Source of the DNA: DASWJZ01 sp038211615
Lineage (GTDB): Bacteria; Pseudomonadota; Alphaproteobacteria; Rhizobiales; Afifellaceae
Direction of reading: 5' to 3'
Length of the DNA: 40,486 nt
Assembly (NCBI GenBank): GCA_038211615.1
Contig: JBBQVL010000036.1
Coordinates: 1 to 40,486 of the forward strand
The notes beneath the pieces are model-generated. The model had not been told where the DNA came from. It saw only the letters and a program-made list of their open reading frames with translations, and did no database searches. The translations under genes and the position numbers were made by a program. Below, piece by piece: positions 16,898-25,830 of the stretch; the stretch's first letter is position 1, and every line of letters starts with the position of its first letter.

Positions 16898-18061
16898 TCA
16901 GCCGCCCGAGGCTTCGCGCTTCGCGGCGCTCATGATGTCGAGCAGCTTGTCGTAGTCGGGCACGATGTCGTACTCGATCGACGCCTGCATCTCCTCGTCG
17001 AGGCTGTCCCACTGGATCGCATCGAGCTCTTCCGGCGTGAAGAGGCTGAAGCATTCCGGATTGGCCATCTGCGCGACCGGGTTGAAGGTCCCCTCGGCGA
17101 AGGCCACCGTGTGAGCGACCTTTGGATCCTGCACGTATTTCAGGAATTCCACCGCCAGCGGCGACCCTTGCGGATTGTTCACGGTGGAGGTGACCTCGAT
17201 CCACGACACGCCGCCCTTGCCGTCCTTCATCGGGCCTTTCTTCGGGGTGATGCCGCGCACGTTCTTGTAGCCGTCGGCGCGCGCCGGCGAGGCGCTGTAG
17301 GTTCCGCCGGTCATGTGGAAATCGATCTCGCCCGCGACGAACGCCTGGTTCATCGTGGCGATGTCGCCGACGAGCTTGGCGCCCTTGAACACGCGCTTCG
17401 CCGTCTCCTCGAACTTCGCCACCTCGTCCGGGGTGTGCTCGCGGAACGGATCGAAGCCGGCGATCAGGCAGATGTCGAAGACGTTCCAGTCGTCCGATTC
17501 CAGAATCCCGTACTTGCCGTTGTTCGCCGGGTCGTTCCAGAGGTCCCATCCCTGGTCCTCGGCGGTGGCGCGGCTGATCTTGTCGGTGTTGACCACGAAG
17601 CTGTACGGCCCGAAGCGCTGGCACATGCCGAGCAGTTCCTTGCCGTCGTCGCTCATCGCCCAGTGATAGGGCGGCTTGAACATCGGCAGCATCTTTTCGA
17701 AGTAGGGCTCCATCGCCGCGCGGTCGAGCGGCTTGATCAGCCCTTCCGGATACATGATCTTGCGCGCCCAGGGATTATTGACGTTGATCAGATCCCAGAC
17801 GTTGATCTCGCCGGCGCGAAGACGGTTGATCATGGTCGGATCGTTGGTGAGCGATTCCGCCTTGACCGTCGCCTCCTTCATGGCGCGGAAGGGATCGAGC
17901 ACCTGCGCGGAGTTGTAGCCCTCCCAGCAGAGGATGTTCAGCTCCTTCTCGCGCGCCGCGCTGGCGCTGCCGATGAGGCCGGATGTGCCGGCGGCAAAGG
18001 CAGCCGCGAAGGCTGCCGACTGCTGCATGAAATTGCGCCGCGTGATGTCGTGCTGTGTCAT
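16898..18061 (-). CDS. ABC transporter substrate-binding protein, PotD-like (Tat-exported)
   Basis: Periplasmic binding protein (387 aa). The N-terminus has TRRNFMQQSAAFAAAFAAG, a good twin-arginine signal, with cleavage probably after SASA near residue 35. The mature start KELNILCWEGYN is the usual opening of PotD-like proteins. The ATG at 18061 follows GGGGGAGAAA at good spacing; the longer open frame to 18121 lacks such a site. It heads the transporter unit and is separated from the ATPase gene by a class B palindrome. Family members bind polyamines, opines, 2-aminoethylphosphonate and other cationic solutes; the ligand here is unknown. Confidence 0.9.
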   Translation of the reverse strand: MTQHDITRRNFMQQSAAFAAAFAAGTSGLIGSASAAREKELNILCWEGYNSAQVLDPFRAMKEATVKAESLTNDPTMINRLRAGEINVWDLINVNNPWARKIMYPEGLIKPLDRAAMEPYFEKMLPMFKPPYHWAMSDDGKELLGMCQRFGPYSFVVNTDKISRATAEDQGWDLWNDPANNGKYGILESDDWNVFDICLIAGFDPFREHTPDEVAKFEETAKRVFKGAKLVGDIATMNQAFVAGEIDFHMTGGTYSASPARADGYKNVRGITPKKGPMKDGKGGVSWIEVTSTVNNPQGSPLAVEFLKYVQDPKVAHTVAFAEGTFNPVAQMANPECFSLFTPEELDAIQWDSLDEEMQASIEYDIVPDYDKLLDIMSAAKREASGG

Positions 18062-18170
18062 TTTCTCCCCCAAACCGCTGCGGCCGGCGCCGCTTCGTTC
18101 GACCCGAACCCCATGATGCATTGCTCAAAAATCGAAGCAAGGGGCATGCCATCATGCGTTCCGGCACGTT

Positions 18171-18866
18171 TCAGTTGAATCCCATCATCCCTGTCAGCTC
18201 GGCGCTCGACATTACCTGGCAGTAGATCATGTTGATGATCTCCAGTTCCTTGCGGTGCAGTTCATCGGAACCGGCGGCGCAGCAGTCCTCCACGACGACC
18301 ACGTTGTAGCTCTCGTCGGCCAGGCTGCGGACGGTGGAGGACACGCACTGGTCGGTGAAAACGCCGGTGCAGATGACGTTCCTGATGCCGAGATTATGGA
18401 GCAGGAGGCGAAGATTGCTGCCGGTCAGCGCGCTGTCGGTCATCTTGTGGACGACGATCTCCTCGCCAACCGGCGCAAGCGCCTCGACGATCTGCGAATC
18501 CCAGTCGTCCTTCGGCAGCAGCAGGTCGTTCCAGCCCGGCTTTCTGTGGCTGAGCGAGCGCTCGCGGCCGTGCCGCGTGTGGCTCGCGATCCGCGCGAAT
18601 AGGCATTCGATGCCGTTCGCCCGGAAGCGATCGAGAAGGTTACGCGTGCGCGGGATGACCTGGCGTTCCAGCCGTTCGTGGAACGGCGTCCAGAGGTCGA
18701 AGAGCGCCTGCTTCTCGGGGGTCAGCGCCGCGCGATCGGGGCGCTTCAGATACGTGTTCTGCACGTCGATGACGAGGAGCGCGGTCTCCTCGCGCTTCAG
18801 CACGAGATCGGGCGGCTCAGGCGCGTCGAGATAGTAGATCGAGCGGTAGTCGGTCTTCCAGTTCAT
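18171..18866 (-). CDS. Isochorismatase-family cysteine hydrolase (RutB/biuret-hydrolase-like)
   Basis: Cysteine hydrolase (231 aa). Triad candidates are Asp34 in LLVIDVQNTY, Lys in VVHKMTDSAL, and Cys in FTDQCVSSTVRSLAD, with the usual cis-peptide region just before the Cys. It lacks the DxHxxxH metal site of PncA, so it is not a nicotinamidase. Family members hydrolyse ureidoacrylate, biuret, N-carbamoyl compounds or isochorismate. It precedes the PotD-like gene by 109 bases on the same strand, so it may process the imported nitrogen compound. The N-terminal 25 residues, rich in Tyr and Asp, precede the fold. Confidence 0.85.
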   Translation of the reverse strand: MNWKTDYRSIYYLDAPEPPDLVLKREETALLVIDVQNTYLKRPDRAALTPEKQALFDLWTPFHERLERQVIPRTRNLLDRFRANGIECLFARIASHTRHGRERSLSHRKPGWNDLLLPKDDWDSQIVEALAPVGEEIVVHKMTDSALTGSNLRLLLHNLGIRNVICTGVFTDQCVSSTVRSLADESYNVVVVEDCCAAGSDELHRKELEIINMIYCQVMSSAELTGMMGFN

Positions 18867-18896
18867 GTTTGACCGCGTGCCCCAACTTATCCGTTT

Positions 18897-19034
18897 GTCA
18901 TCCCGGTTTGACGCGCAGCGTCAAGACCGGGACCCATAAGCGCGGACGATCGCAGAAGGGCGAAGGTCGGTGAAGCATCCTTTGTCGAGGCGGGTATGGG
19001 TCCCGGACAAGCGCTTTGCGCTTTCCGGGATGAC
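18897..19034. repeat. Class A double-hairpin palindrome (complete)
   Basis: The outer arms are GTCATCCCGG (18897-18906) and CCGGGATGAC (19025-19034). Inner arms CCGGGACCCATA and TATGGGTCCCGG face each other. The left half folds as CCCGGTTTGACGC/GCGTCAAGACCGGG, and the right as CCCGGACAAGCGC/GCGCTTTCCGGG. It starts 39 bases beyond the end of the dehydratase operon and may mark its transcript end. Confidence 0.85.
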
Positions 19035-19073
19035 AGACGCATGTGTGAGGCGAGGCCGAAGCATGTTCTGCCT

Positions 19074-19502
19074 CTAGAATCTGTAAGTGAACAGCCCGCG
19101 CCGCTCGTAGACCGCCGCCGCCTCTTCCACGAAGCGGGCCATGCGCTCCGCGCCGTATGCGTCGCGCAGTTTCTCCGCGGCCGCCATCAGTGGCGCCTTG
19201 TCCTTTGCACGGCCGGGACGGAGCAGCTCGTAGACCTGCATCAGGAAATCCTGCGGCACATCCACCAGCTCCGCCGCGCGCTCGAAATTCTCCGCCAGCA
19301 TCGGGCGGTCGGCGGCGCGCGAAATCCCGGCCTGCAGGCGCAGCGCTGCGGGCGTGATGCGGAGATCCTCAAGCTCGACCTCGCCGGCCATCAGCTTCGG
19401 GAGCGTGATGTCGGCGAGCCGCTTGCCGCGCCGCCCCTCGATCAGTTCCGGGCGCTTCTCGGCCAGCGGATAGTCGGCGATGCCTAGCGTGCGCTCGCCC
19501 AT
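19074..19502 (-). CDS. B12-dependent diol/glycerol dehydratase, small subunit
   Basis: Small (gamma) subunit of 142 aa. The blocks DYPLAEKRPELIEG, LADITLPKLMAGEV, DLRITPAALRLQA and NFERAAELVDVPQDFLMQVYELLRPGR match the PduE/DhaC/GldC order throughout. The start at 19502 lies within the end of the fused large-medium gene (19-base overlap), implying coupled synthesis. The short N-terminus lacks the extra segment that in some Pdu proteins targets a microcompartment shell, which fits a free cytosolic enzyme. It is the last gene of the operon; a class A palindrome follows. Confidence 0.92.
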   Translation of the reverse strand: MGERTLGIADYPLAEKRPELIEGRRGKRLADITLPKLMAGEVELEDLRITPAALRLQAGISRAADRPMLAENFERAAELVDVPQDFLMQVYELLRPGRAKDKAPLMAAAEKLRDAYGAERMARFVEEAAAVYERRGLFTYRF

Positions 19503-21763
19503 TTCGGCGCTCCCGTATAGCTGACCTCGATTTCCTCCGGCGCGGCGCCTTCGGCGATGAGCGATGTCTCGATCGCGTAGAGGAGGGCGACGCGCGCGTG
19601 ATAGCGCGAGCCCATCGCCTCGCCCTTGGTCGGCACCACGACCGGCTGCGGCATCTCTCCCAGCGCGTACGCGGCGGCGTTCCGCCCGAGCTTCTGGTAG
19701 TGCTCCAGCTTCGTGATCGGGGCGTTGGAGAAGAGCTCCAGGTTGTTGTGCGGCAGGCGGCCCGACTGGTGGATGACGGCGGTACCCTTGGCCTGGATGC
19801 CGATGCCGATGCCCGAGCCGGAAAGGCCGGCGGCGCTCAGGCCGAGGAACGAGGTGTCCGCCGTATGCCGCATGCGCACGATGCGCGCCTCGCCGCCGGC
19901 GCCTTCGATGCCCGCGATCATCCCCTGCAGCAGCTCGGAGAGTGGGATGCCGCCGAGCGTGCGGAAGAATTTCACGCCGAAGGCCGGCGACACGCCGATC
20001 ACCACCTCGCGCGGCGATGTGCCGACCTTCGCCGCTCCCATCGCGCGGAAGGCGATGTCGCGCGCGGCCTGGAGCGCGAACTCTTCCTCCTGCGCCAGAA
20101 CCGTGTCGCGGTCGAGCACGTCGCGGATGGCGTTGATCTCCTGGCGGCGCGCTTCCGAGACGCGGTATCCGGTGCCGGGGCCGAGATAATCGTTCGGATC
20201 GTTGACCGCGCTCAATATCTTTCCGTCGCGCACCAGCGCGGAAGTCTGCAAATAGTCGCCCGAGATGCGGAGCTTCACGAGCCACAGGAGGTTTTCCGCC
20301 TCTTCATGGAAGCCGCGCTTCTCCAGCGCCTTGATCACATGCGTCACGTCGATGCCGCGCGCCTTGATCGCCTCGGAGATGAGGGCGACGTCGCGCGGCA
20401 GGTAGCTCTCCGTGTCCTCAGATCCCGAGGCGGTGAGAACGCTGGATTTCATGGCGAGCGTCGGCTTGCCAAGGTCGAGCTCCTCGAACACCGCCGAGAT
20501 CGCATCGAGCGCGCGGCGGCGAAGATCGAGGGCGCGGTCCTCGAGGATCGGCGTCAAGCCGCCATCCGCCTCGAAATCGCGCTGCAGGACGAGATAGTCC
20601 TCCAGCTCCTCGCCGTTCAGCAGCGAGGGGTTGAACGAATTGTCGTATTTCAGGATCGAGCCGAAGCCGGAGCAGATGAGGTCGGAGCCAGCGATCAGGA
20701 ACGGCAGGATTTTTGCACCGACGCGAATCTCCGATTCGGTGGAGCGTGCGTCGTTGCCCGAGGCGCATTCGAGGTCGAGCCAGACGGCGAGCAGGTTCTC
20801 CGCCATCAGCTCGCGCACGCCGCCGGGCATGGTCGCGGTCAGCGGCGCTCCGTCGATGCCGCCGTTCTGCGTTCCCTGCACGCCCATGCCGCGCTGCAGG
20901 CAGAGGCATCGCGCTTCGAGGTAGAGCAGCGACTTCGATTCATGGAAGCCCATGAGCAGCTCGGAGCCGGCGCCGGAGGTGCAGCGCATCTTGATGCCGC
21001 GCGAGGCATAGGCGGACGCGAGAAACGCCTTCGACCATGGCGTGTCGTCGCCGTCGATGAAAGTGCGCTCGGTGCCATAGACGGAGACGGTCTCGGCGTA
21101 GGAGGTGAAGCCGGCCATGCCGATCTGCAGCTCCTCCGCCTCCTCGCTGGAGCATTGGAAGAGCACCCCGGCGCGGCCGACCGAGCCGCCGATGCAGCAG
21201 GCAAGCGCGTTGGCCCAGGCATTGCGCGAAACGCGCATCGTGGTCTCGATCTCGTCGAAGCCGAGCGCCACCGCGATCGCCGCGTCGGCCGCGAGCTGCA
21301 GCGGATCGTCCTTCGCGTTTGTCACATGCGCCTGGTTGCCAGGGGTTCTTCGCGCCCGCATCTTCGAATAGGCGAAGGCGATCTCCATCGCGTTCAGCTC
21401 TGCCACGACTTCGGCGAGCTTCGCGGGCGTCATTCCGTGCGCGAGCCGTGTCAGTTCGGTGCGCGGCACGTTCATGTCGACCAGCATGCGGGCGATCGCG
21501 GGCGAGGGGATCGCCATCGCCTCGGGCGCGATCTCCGGGTCGATGTGATAGCGGGCGATGAAGAGGTCGATCATGTCGAAGTCGGCTTCCGCTACTCCGT
21601 CCATGGCGACGACGCGCCCGTCTTCTATCGCGAGGCCGGGCTTCGGATCGTGCGGGCTGTTGAAGGCGGAAAAGCCGTTGTCGGCATCCTCGACCGCAAA
21701 CCTGTCGAGGCGCAGCGGTCGCTCGTCCCAATCGGAAAACCGCTGCCAGCGATTGGATGCCAT
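19484..21763 (-). CDS. B12-dependent diol/glycerol dehydratase, fused large and medium subunits
   Basis: A 759-aa fusion. Residues 1 to about 555 are the large, adenosylcobalamin- and substrate-binding subunit (SPHDPKPGLAIEDGRV, MRARRTPGNQAHVTNAKDDP, DGDDTPWSKAFLASAYASRG, LDLECASGND). From about 584 to the end comes the medium subunit (VVIGVSPAFGVKF, GIQAKGTAVIHQSGRLPHNN). The residues I recall as key in Klebsiella PduC appear kept: His in QAHVTN, Glu in FDEIETT, Gln in GVQGTQNG, Asp in LECASGND, and Ser in ICSGF. The loop after GVQGTQNG differs (GIDGAPL in place of SVSCIGV), hinting at another substrate. Known enzymes make aldehydes from 1,2-diols or glycerol. Such fusions occur in some actinobacteria and rhizobia. 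No reactivase gene is in the window. Confidence 0.93.
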   Translation of the reverse strand: MASNRWQRFSDWDERPLRLDRFAVEDADNGFSAFNSPHDPKPGLAIEDGRVVAMDGVAEADFDMIDLFIARYHIDPEIAPEAMAIPSPAIARMLVDMNVPRTELTRLAHGMTPAKLAEVVAELNAMEIAFAYSKMRARRTPGNQAHVTNAKDDPLQLAADAAIAVALGFDEIETTMRVSRNAWANALACCIGGSVGRAGVLFQCSSEEAEELQIGMAGFTSYAETVSVYGTERTFIDGDDTPWSKAFLASAYASRGIKMRCTSGAGSELLMGFHESKSLLYLEARCLCLQRGMGVQGTQNGGIDGAPLTATMPGGVRELMAENLLAVWLDLECASGNDARSTESEIRVGAKILPFLIAGSDLICSGFGSILKYDNSFNPSLLNGEELEDYLVLQRDFEADGGLTPILEDRALDLRRRALDAISAVFEELDLGKPTLAMKSSVLTASGSEDTESYLPRDVALISEAIKARGIDVTHVIKALEKRGFHEEAENLLWLVKLRISGDYLQTSALVRDGKILSAVNDPNDYLGPGTGYRVSEARRQEINAIRDVLDRDTVLAQEEEFALQAARDIAFRAMGAAKVGTSPREVVIGVSPAFGVKFFRTLGGIPLSELLQGMIAGIEGAGGEARIVRMRHTADTSFLGLSAAGLSGSGIGIGIQAKGTAVIHQSGRLPHNNLELFSNAPITKLEHYQKLGRNAAAYALGEMPQPVVVPTKGEAMGSRYHARVALLYAIETSLIAEGAAPEEIEVSYTGAPKWASAR

Positions 21764-21819
21764 TTCACGCCCCCGGCCTGGGGGGAGATTGGTCCGCAAC
21801 GCGGGGCGGGGTCAACGTT

Positions 21820-23808
21820 CTATCGGGCGTAGCTCACTTCAGCGATTGCGTAAGGCTTCAGCGCGATCACGTCTCCGACCGGAGAGCGCGGAGCCTTCGT
21901 GCGCCAGTCGGCGTCGCGGCAGGCGGCCTCGAACGTCGTCTCGTCGAGCACCAGCGCCTGTCCCTTCCCCGACGCTCCGGAAATCCGCACACTCTGCTCG
22001 GCCCCTGTCAGGTTCGTGAGGCGCAGCTCCAGGCCTCCCTTTCCGCCGACGGCGAGCGCCTGAACCGAACGCGCGTTGCTGCTCGCGGTCGCCAGGACGT
22101 CACCGGCGAGCGCCGTGTGGCCGGCGATGACGTGGTAGTGCGGATAGACCGCCGCGCCGGCGCCGTCGAACCAGGGCTGCGCATGCGGCTGCTTCGTGTA
22201 GGCGATGCCGGAAGGGCCGCTCGCGGCGGCGACCGTCACCGCATCGACGCCGGCCGCGAAAGCGCGCGCCAGGTAGCCGGCGTACCAGGCCGCCCCGATC
22301 AGCGCGCGCTCGCGCGGATCGACGCGGTTCATCGCCTGCCGGATGTTAAGCGGGTTTTCCGCCGGCCCGGAGCCATAGGGATTGGCGCGCATCGAGACGG
22401 TGGTCGGGAAGACCCAATAGGGCTTGCCGCCGCCGAACGCCCGCACCGACTTGAAGATCGACGGCGCCGCTTCGAGCGTTTCGGTCATCGAGATGTCGTC
22501 GCCCGAATGCACGATCGGCAGGCCGGTATGGCAGACGAAGTCGAGCACGTTCTCAGGCGGGCGCTTGCGGTTCAGCTCGGTGAAATACGAGAACATGCCG
22601 CCGCCGACCGGCACTCCGGGAAACGCCGTCCGCGCCGCCTTGTTCAGGTCGGCCCAGTCCGGCGCGGGTGGGAAGACCGAGCCGGGGAGGGTGCACTTCA
22701 GGTCGGTCGCCGGTGACACCGCGATCCTCGCGAAGCGCGCGCCGCCGTCGGAAGCAGCCTTGGCGATCGCCGCGACGTCGCGCTGCATGATCGAAAGATC
22801 GGCGCTCGGATCGCCCTTCGCATCGACGCAGGGGACGATCGCTTCGAGCACCAGCTCAACGCCGGTGGCTTTGCCGAGATCGGCGAAGGCGCGCATCGTC
22901 TTCGCGTCGTGCCCCGCGCGCGGGTCGAAGGCGCAGACGAGGAAGGAGGGGCTGGCTTTCGCGATCAGGCCGGCATTGGCGATGGCGTCGGCAACGCTTT
23001 CCGCCGGGGCGGCGAGACCAACGCGCGGGATGGCATTGCCGGTCGGCGCGCCGACCGTCACTTCCACGGCCGACGGGCCTGTCTTTCCCGCGCCGGACGA
23101 AGCCGTGCCTTTCAGCGTGAGCGAGACCTTCTGCGAAACCTTCTCGCCCTTCTTCAGCGGATAGGGCCAGGGGAGCGCCAGCGGCCGCACGTAGGTCTTG
23201 TAGGAGGCGTCCATCCAGTTCCGCTGGTCCTCCATCTCGAAGGCGTCGCCTTCCATGCGGCAGACGACCTCCAGCCCCGGCGCGACCTGATGTGCCAGGG
23301 ACCGGATGTCCATGAATGGGCAAGCCGGATTGATGAGCTCCGGAAACGTGCTCTTCTCCAGGCGGCCGTCGGTGTGCTCGACGGTCAAAGGCTTTCCCAC
23401 GATATCGGCAAGCGGGTGCAGCACCACGAAGCCGGTGCGGTTGGTGACGAAGTCACTGCCCTCGGCTTCGCCATCGACGGCAAAGGAGAGCGAGCCGTCG
23501 GCGCGACCCTCGATGCGCGCGGCGTAGCGGAAGGCCTGGCTTCCGTCCTTGCACACGGCGTCGTAGGTCACGGTGAACCCGTCGGCGCCCGTCTTGACGG
23601 CGAGGTTCGAGATTTCCGGGCTGTAGGTGCCCCAGTTCCTGTCGCGCGCGAGGTAGGAAATGGCGCGGATCGCCTCCTTGCCGCCGACCTTGATGTAGCG
23701 AAGGTTGCCGGAATCGAGCGTCGCCTCGAGCGCGCCGGCGGAGAGGAGCGTCGTCTCGCCGACCGGCTCCTCGGTTCCGAACAGCTTGATTGCACGCGAC
23801 AAGGTCAT
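21820..23808 (-). CDS. Putative D-apionate lactonase-like protein
   Basis: A 662-aa cytoplasmic-looking protein without signal peptide. It appears to have an N-terminal beta-rich domain (about 1-245, with GNLRYIKVGGKEAIRAISYL and ARDRNWGTY), a central alpha/beta part likely to be a TIM barrel (about 255-540, with GGGMFSYFTELNRKRPP, VCHTGLPIVHSGDD and YWVFPTTVSMR), and a C-terminal beta domain. From memory this layout and the N-terminal block fit the D-apionate lactonase (ApnL) family, which opens D-apionolactone; I cannot confirm it without a search. The position between a sugar importer and a diol dehydratase fits a carbohydrate enzyme. A glycoside hydrolase is the main alternative. Confidence 0.5.
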   Translation of the reverse strand: MTLSRAIKLFGTEEPVGETTLLSAGALEATLDSGNLRYIKVGGKEAIRAISYLARDRNWGTYSPEISNLAVKTGADGFTVTYDAVCKDGSQAFRYAARIEGRADGSLSFAVDGEAEGSDFVTNRTGFVVLHPLADIVGKPLTVEHTDGRLEKSTFPELINPACPFMDIRSLAHQVAPGLEVVCRMEGDAFEMEDQRNWMDASYKTYVRPLALPWPYPLKKGEKVSQKVSLTLKGTASSGAGKTGPSAVEVTVGAPTGNAIPRVGLAAPAESVADAIANAGLIAKASPSFLVCAFDPRAGHDAKTMRAFADLGKATGVELVLEAIVPCVDAKGDPSADLSIMQRDVAAIAKAASDGGARFARIAVSPATDLKCTLPGSVFPPAPDWADLNKAARTAFPGVPVGGGMFSYFTELNRKRPPENVLDFVCHTGLPIVHSGDDISMTETLEAAPSIFKSVRAFGGGKPYWVFPTTVSMRANPYGSGPAENPLNIRQAMNRVDPRERALIGAAWYAGYLARAFAAGVDAVTVAAASGPSGIAYTKQPHAQPWFDGAGAAVYPHYHVIAGHTALAGDVLATASSNARSVQALAVGGKGGLELRLTNLTGAEQSVRISGASGKGQALVLDETTFEAACRDADWRTKAPRSPVGDVIALKPYAIAEVSYAR

Positions 23809-23839
23809 GGCGGAGGTTTCCCCAGGATCGGTGAGTTCG

Positions 23840-24955
23840 TCAGGCGGGAGCGCGCAACACCCTGTCGGTCTTCGGGTCGATGAAGATCGCGCGCCCCAGA
23901 TCCACGAGCAGCTCCATCGATGTTCCCGGCCCTTCGACGGTATGCGACGGCAGTTCCACGGTGGCCTCTACGCCGCCAAGCCGGAACTGCGCAAAGGTGC
24001 GCGTGCCGGTCGGCTGGACGAGATCGATCGTCACCGCCAGCGGCGCCTGGCCCGGGCGCGGCGGGGCGCTGCCGGCGCGGCTCATGTGTTCGGGCCGCAC
24101 GCCGAAGATCAGCTCGCCGTCAGGCGCCTTCCCAAGCGCCGCCGACTGCGACTCCGGCAGCGGCAGAAAGCGGCCGTCGTCAAAAGTCACGCGCGCGTCC
24201 TGACCGTTCCTGACCAGGCGGCAGGGGATGAAGTTCATGCGCGGCGAGCCAAGGAACCCGGCGACGAAGCGGGTTTCCGGCCGCTCGAACAGGTCGAGGG
24301 GTCGACCCTGCTGCTCAATCACTCCGTCGCGCATCAGCACGATCCAGTCGGCGAGCGTCATCGCCTCGATCTGGTCGTGGGTGACGTAGATCATCGTCGT
24401 CGCGATCTCCTGGTGCAGGCGCTTGATCTCCACCCGCATCTCGTCGCGAAGCTGGGCGTCGAGGTTGGAGAGCGGCTCGTCGAACAGGAAGATTTTCGGA
24501 TTGCGCACGATGGCGCGGCCGATGGCGACGCGCTGGCGCTGTCCGCCGGAAAGGTGGCGCGGCAGGCGGTCGAGCAGGGCGGTGATGCCGAGCATCCCGG
24601 ATGCCGAGGCAACGCGCGATTCGATCTCGGCCTTGTTGAATTTCCGCGCCTTCAGCCCGAAGCCGATGTTGTTGCGGACCGTCATATGCGGATAGAGCGC
24701 GTAGTCCTGGAACACCATCGCGACATCGCGGTCGCGCGGACGCATGTCGTTCACGATTTCGCCGCCGATCTCGATCGTACCGTCGTCGGCATCCTCAAGC
24801 CCGGCGATGGTCCTGAGCAACGTGCTCTTGCCACAACCGGACGGGCCGACCAGCACAGTGAACTGGCGGTCCGGGATGACGAGATCGACGCCGCGCACGG
24901 CCTGCACGCCGCCGGCGTAGGTCTTCCGCAATCCGGTAATCCTGACTTCGGCCAT
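23840..24955 (-). CDS. Sugar ABC transporter ATP-binding protein (MalK/UgpC family)
   Basis: ATPase of 371 aa. Walker A is GPSGCGKST (residues 37-45), the Q-loop VFQDYALYPHMTV, the signature LSGGQRQRVAIGRAI, Walker B IFLFDEPLSNLDA, and the H-loop VTHDQIEAMTLAD. A C-terminal TOBE/OB domain begins at about 240 (FVAGFLGSPRMNFI) and contains FGVRPEHM. This is the CUT1 carbohydrate importer architecture. The ATG at 24955 starts the conserved domain; the longer open frame to 25669 is a shadow of the permease gene. It lies 26 bases after the permease stop and 31 before the next gene. Confidence 0.93.
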   Translation of the reverse strand: MAEVRITGLRKTYAGGVQAVRGVDLVIPDRQFTVLVGPSGCGKSTLLRTIAGLEDADDGTIEIGGEIVNDMRPRDRDVAMVFQDYALYPHMTVRNNIGFGLKARKFNKAEIESRVASASGMLGITALLDRLPRHLSGGQRQRVAIGRAIVRNPKIFLFDEPLSNLDAQLRDEMRVEIKRLHQEIATTMIYVTHDQIEAMTLADWIVLMRDGVIEQQGRPLDLFERPETRFVAGFLGSPRMNFIPCRLVRNGQDARVTFDDGRFLPLPESQSAALGKAPDGELIFGVRPEHMSRAGSAPPRPGQAPLAVTIDLVQPTGTRTFAQFRLGGVEATVELPSHTVEGPGTSMELLVDLGRAIFIDPKTDRVLRAPA

Positions 24956-24981
24956 CTGATCGCTACCCCAGACCCTTCTCG

Positions 24982-25830
24982 TTACCCACGGATTGCTCCA
25001 AGCGTCAGTCCGCGCACGAGATGCCGCTGCGCGAGAACGCCAAGCACGATCGAGGGCACCAGCGACACGATCGAGAGAGCCGCCGCCTCGCCGTACTGCG
25101 CGCCCTGGAAGCTCATGAAGGAGCGGAACACCGTAGGCAGCGTGAACGCATTGCGGCTGGTCAGAACGAGCGCGATGAAGAACTCCGTCCAGCAGGCGAT
25201 GAATGCAAATACCGCCGCGGCGACGACGCCCGGCATCGCGAGCGGCACTGCAATCCGCCAGAAGGCGCGCCAGCGCGTGCAGCCGTCGACCAGCGCCGCT
25301 TCCTCGAGCGAGCGCGGCATCTGGCGGAAGTAGGCGAACATCATCCACACCGTCACCGGCAGCGTGAACACGGTGTAGACGATGATCAGCCCGATATGCG
25401 TATCCTGCAAATGCAGCGCCCGGTAGTTCAGGAACAGCGGCAGGATGATCGCCACCGGCGGCAGGAAGCGCTGCGACAGGACCCAGAAGGAAAGGTGCTG
25501 CCCGCCGGTGTTGAAGCGGGCCAGGCTGTAGGCCATCAGCGTGCCGAAAAAGCACGACAGCGCGGTCGCCGATACCGAGACGATCAGGCTGTTGATCAGC
25601 CCGGCGAGGCCGCGATAGGCGAACAGCGCGGCCGTGAAGTGCACCATGGTTGGTTCCTCCGGGAACCACACAGGCGGCACGGCGAGGTAGTCGTCGCTCG
25701 GTTTGATCGAGGTGACGAACACCCAGTAGAGCGGCCCGAGCACGAAAAGCAGATAGAGCCCGAGCATCAGGATGCGGCCAAGCCTGACGCGCGGCCGTCT
25801 CCGCCGCATGGTGCGAGCCGCCGCGCTCAT
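24982..25830 (-). CDS. Sugar ABC transporter permease, MalG-type
   Basis: Second CUT1 permease (282 aa), with six likely membrane spans after a basic N-terminus (RRRRPRVRLGR). The coupling loop is LEEAALVDGCTRWRAFWRIA followed by VPLAMPGVVA. FFIALVLTSRN precedes the last spans. The start at 25830 overlaps the stop of the preceding permease gene (ATGA). It forms the channel with the MalF-type protein at 25827-26750. Confidence 0.92.
   Translation of the reverse strand: MSAAARTMRRRRPRVRLGRILMLGLYLLFVLGPLYWVFVTSIKPSDDYLAVPPVWFPEEPTMVHFTAALFAYRGLAGLINSLIVSVSATALSCFFGTLMAYSLARFNTGGQHLSFWVLSQRFLPPVAIILPLFLNYRALHLQDTHIGLIIVYTVFTLPVTVWMMFAYFRQMPRSLEEAALVDGCTRWRAFWRIAVPLAMPGVVAAAVFAFIACWTEFFIALVLTSRNAFTLPTVFRSFMSFQGAQYGEAAALSIVSLVPSIVLGVLAQRHLVRGLTLGAIRG

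Noticed and set aside
19074..21763. Propanediol microcompartment locus
   Set aside because: No shell proteins, reactivase, CoA-acylating aldehyde dehydrogenase or encapsulation tail can be seen.
19598..21832. 744-codon open frame on the plus strand
   Set aside because: Antisense to the fused diol dehydratase; low-complexity Arg/His/Glu-rich translation without motifs.
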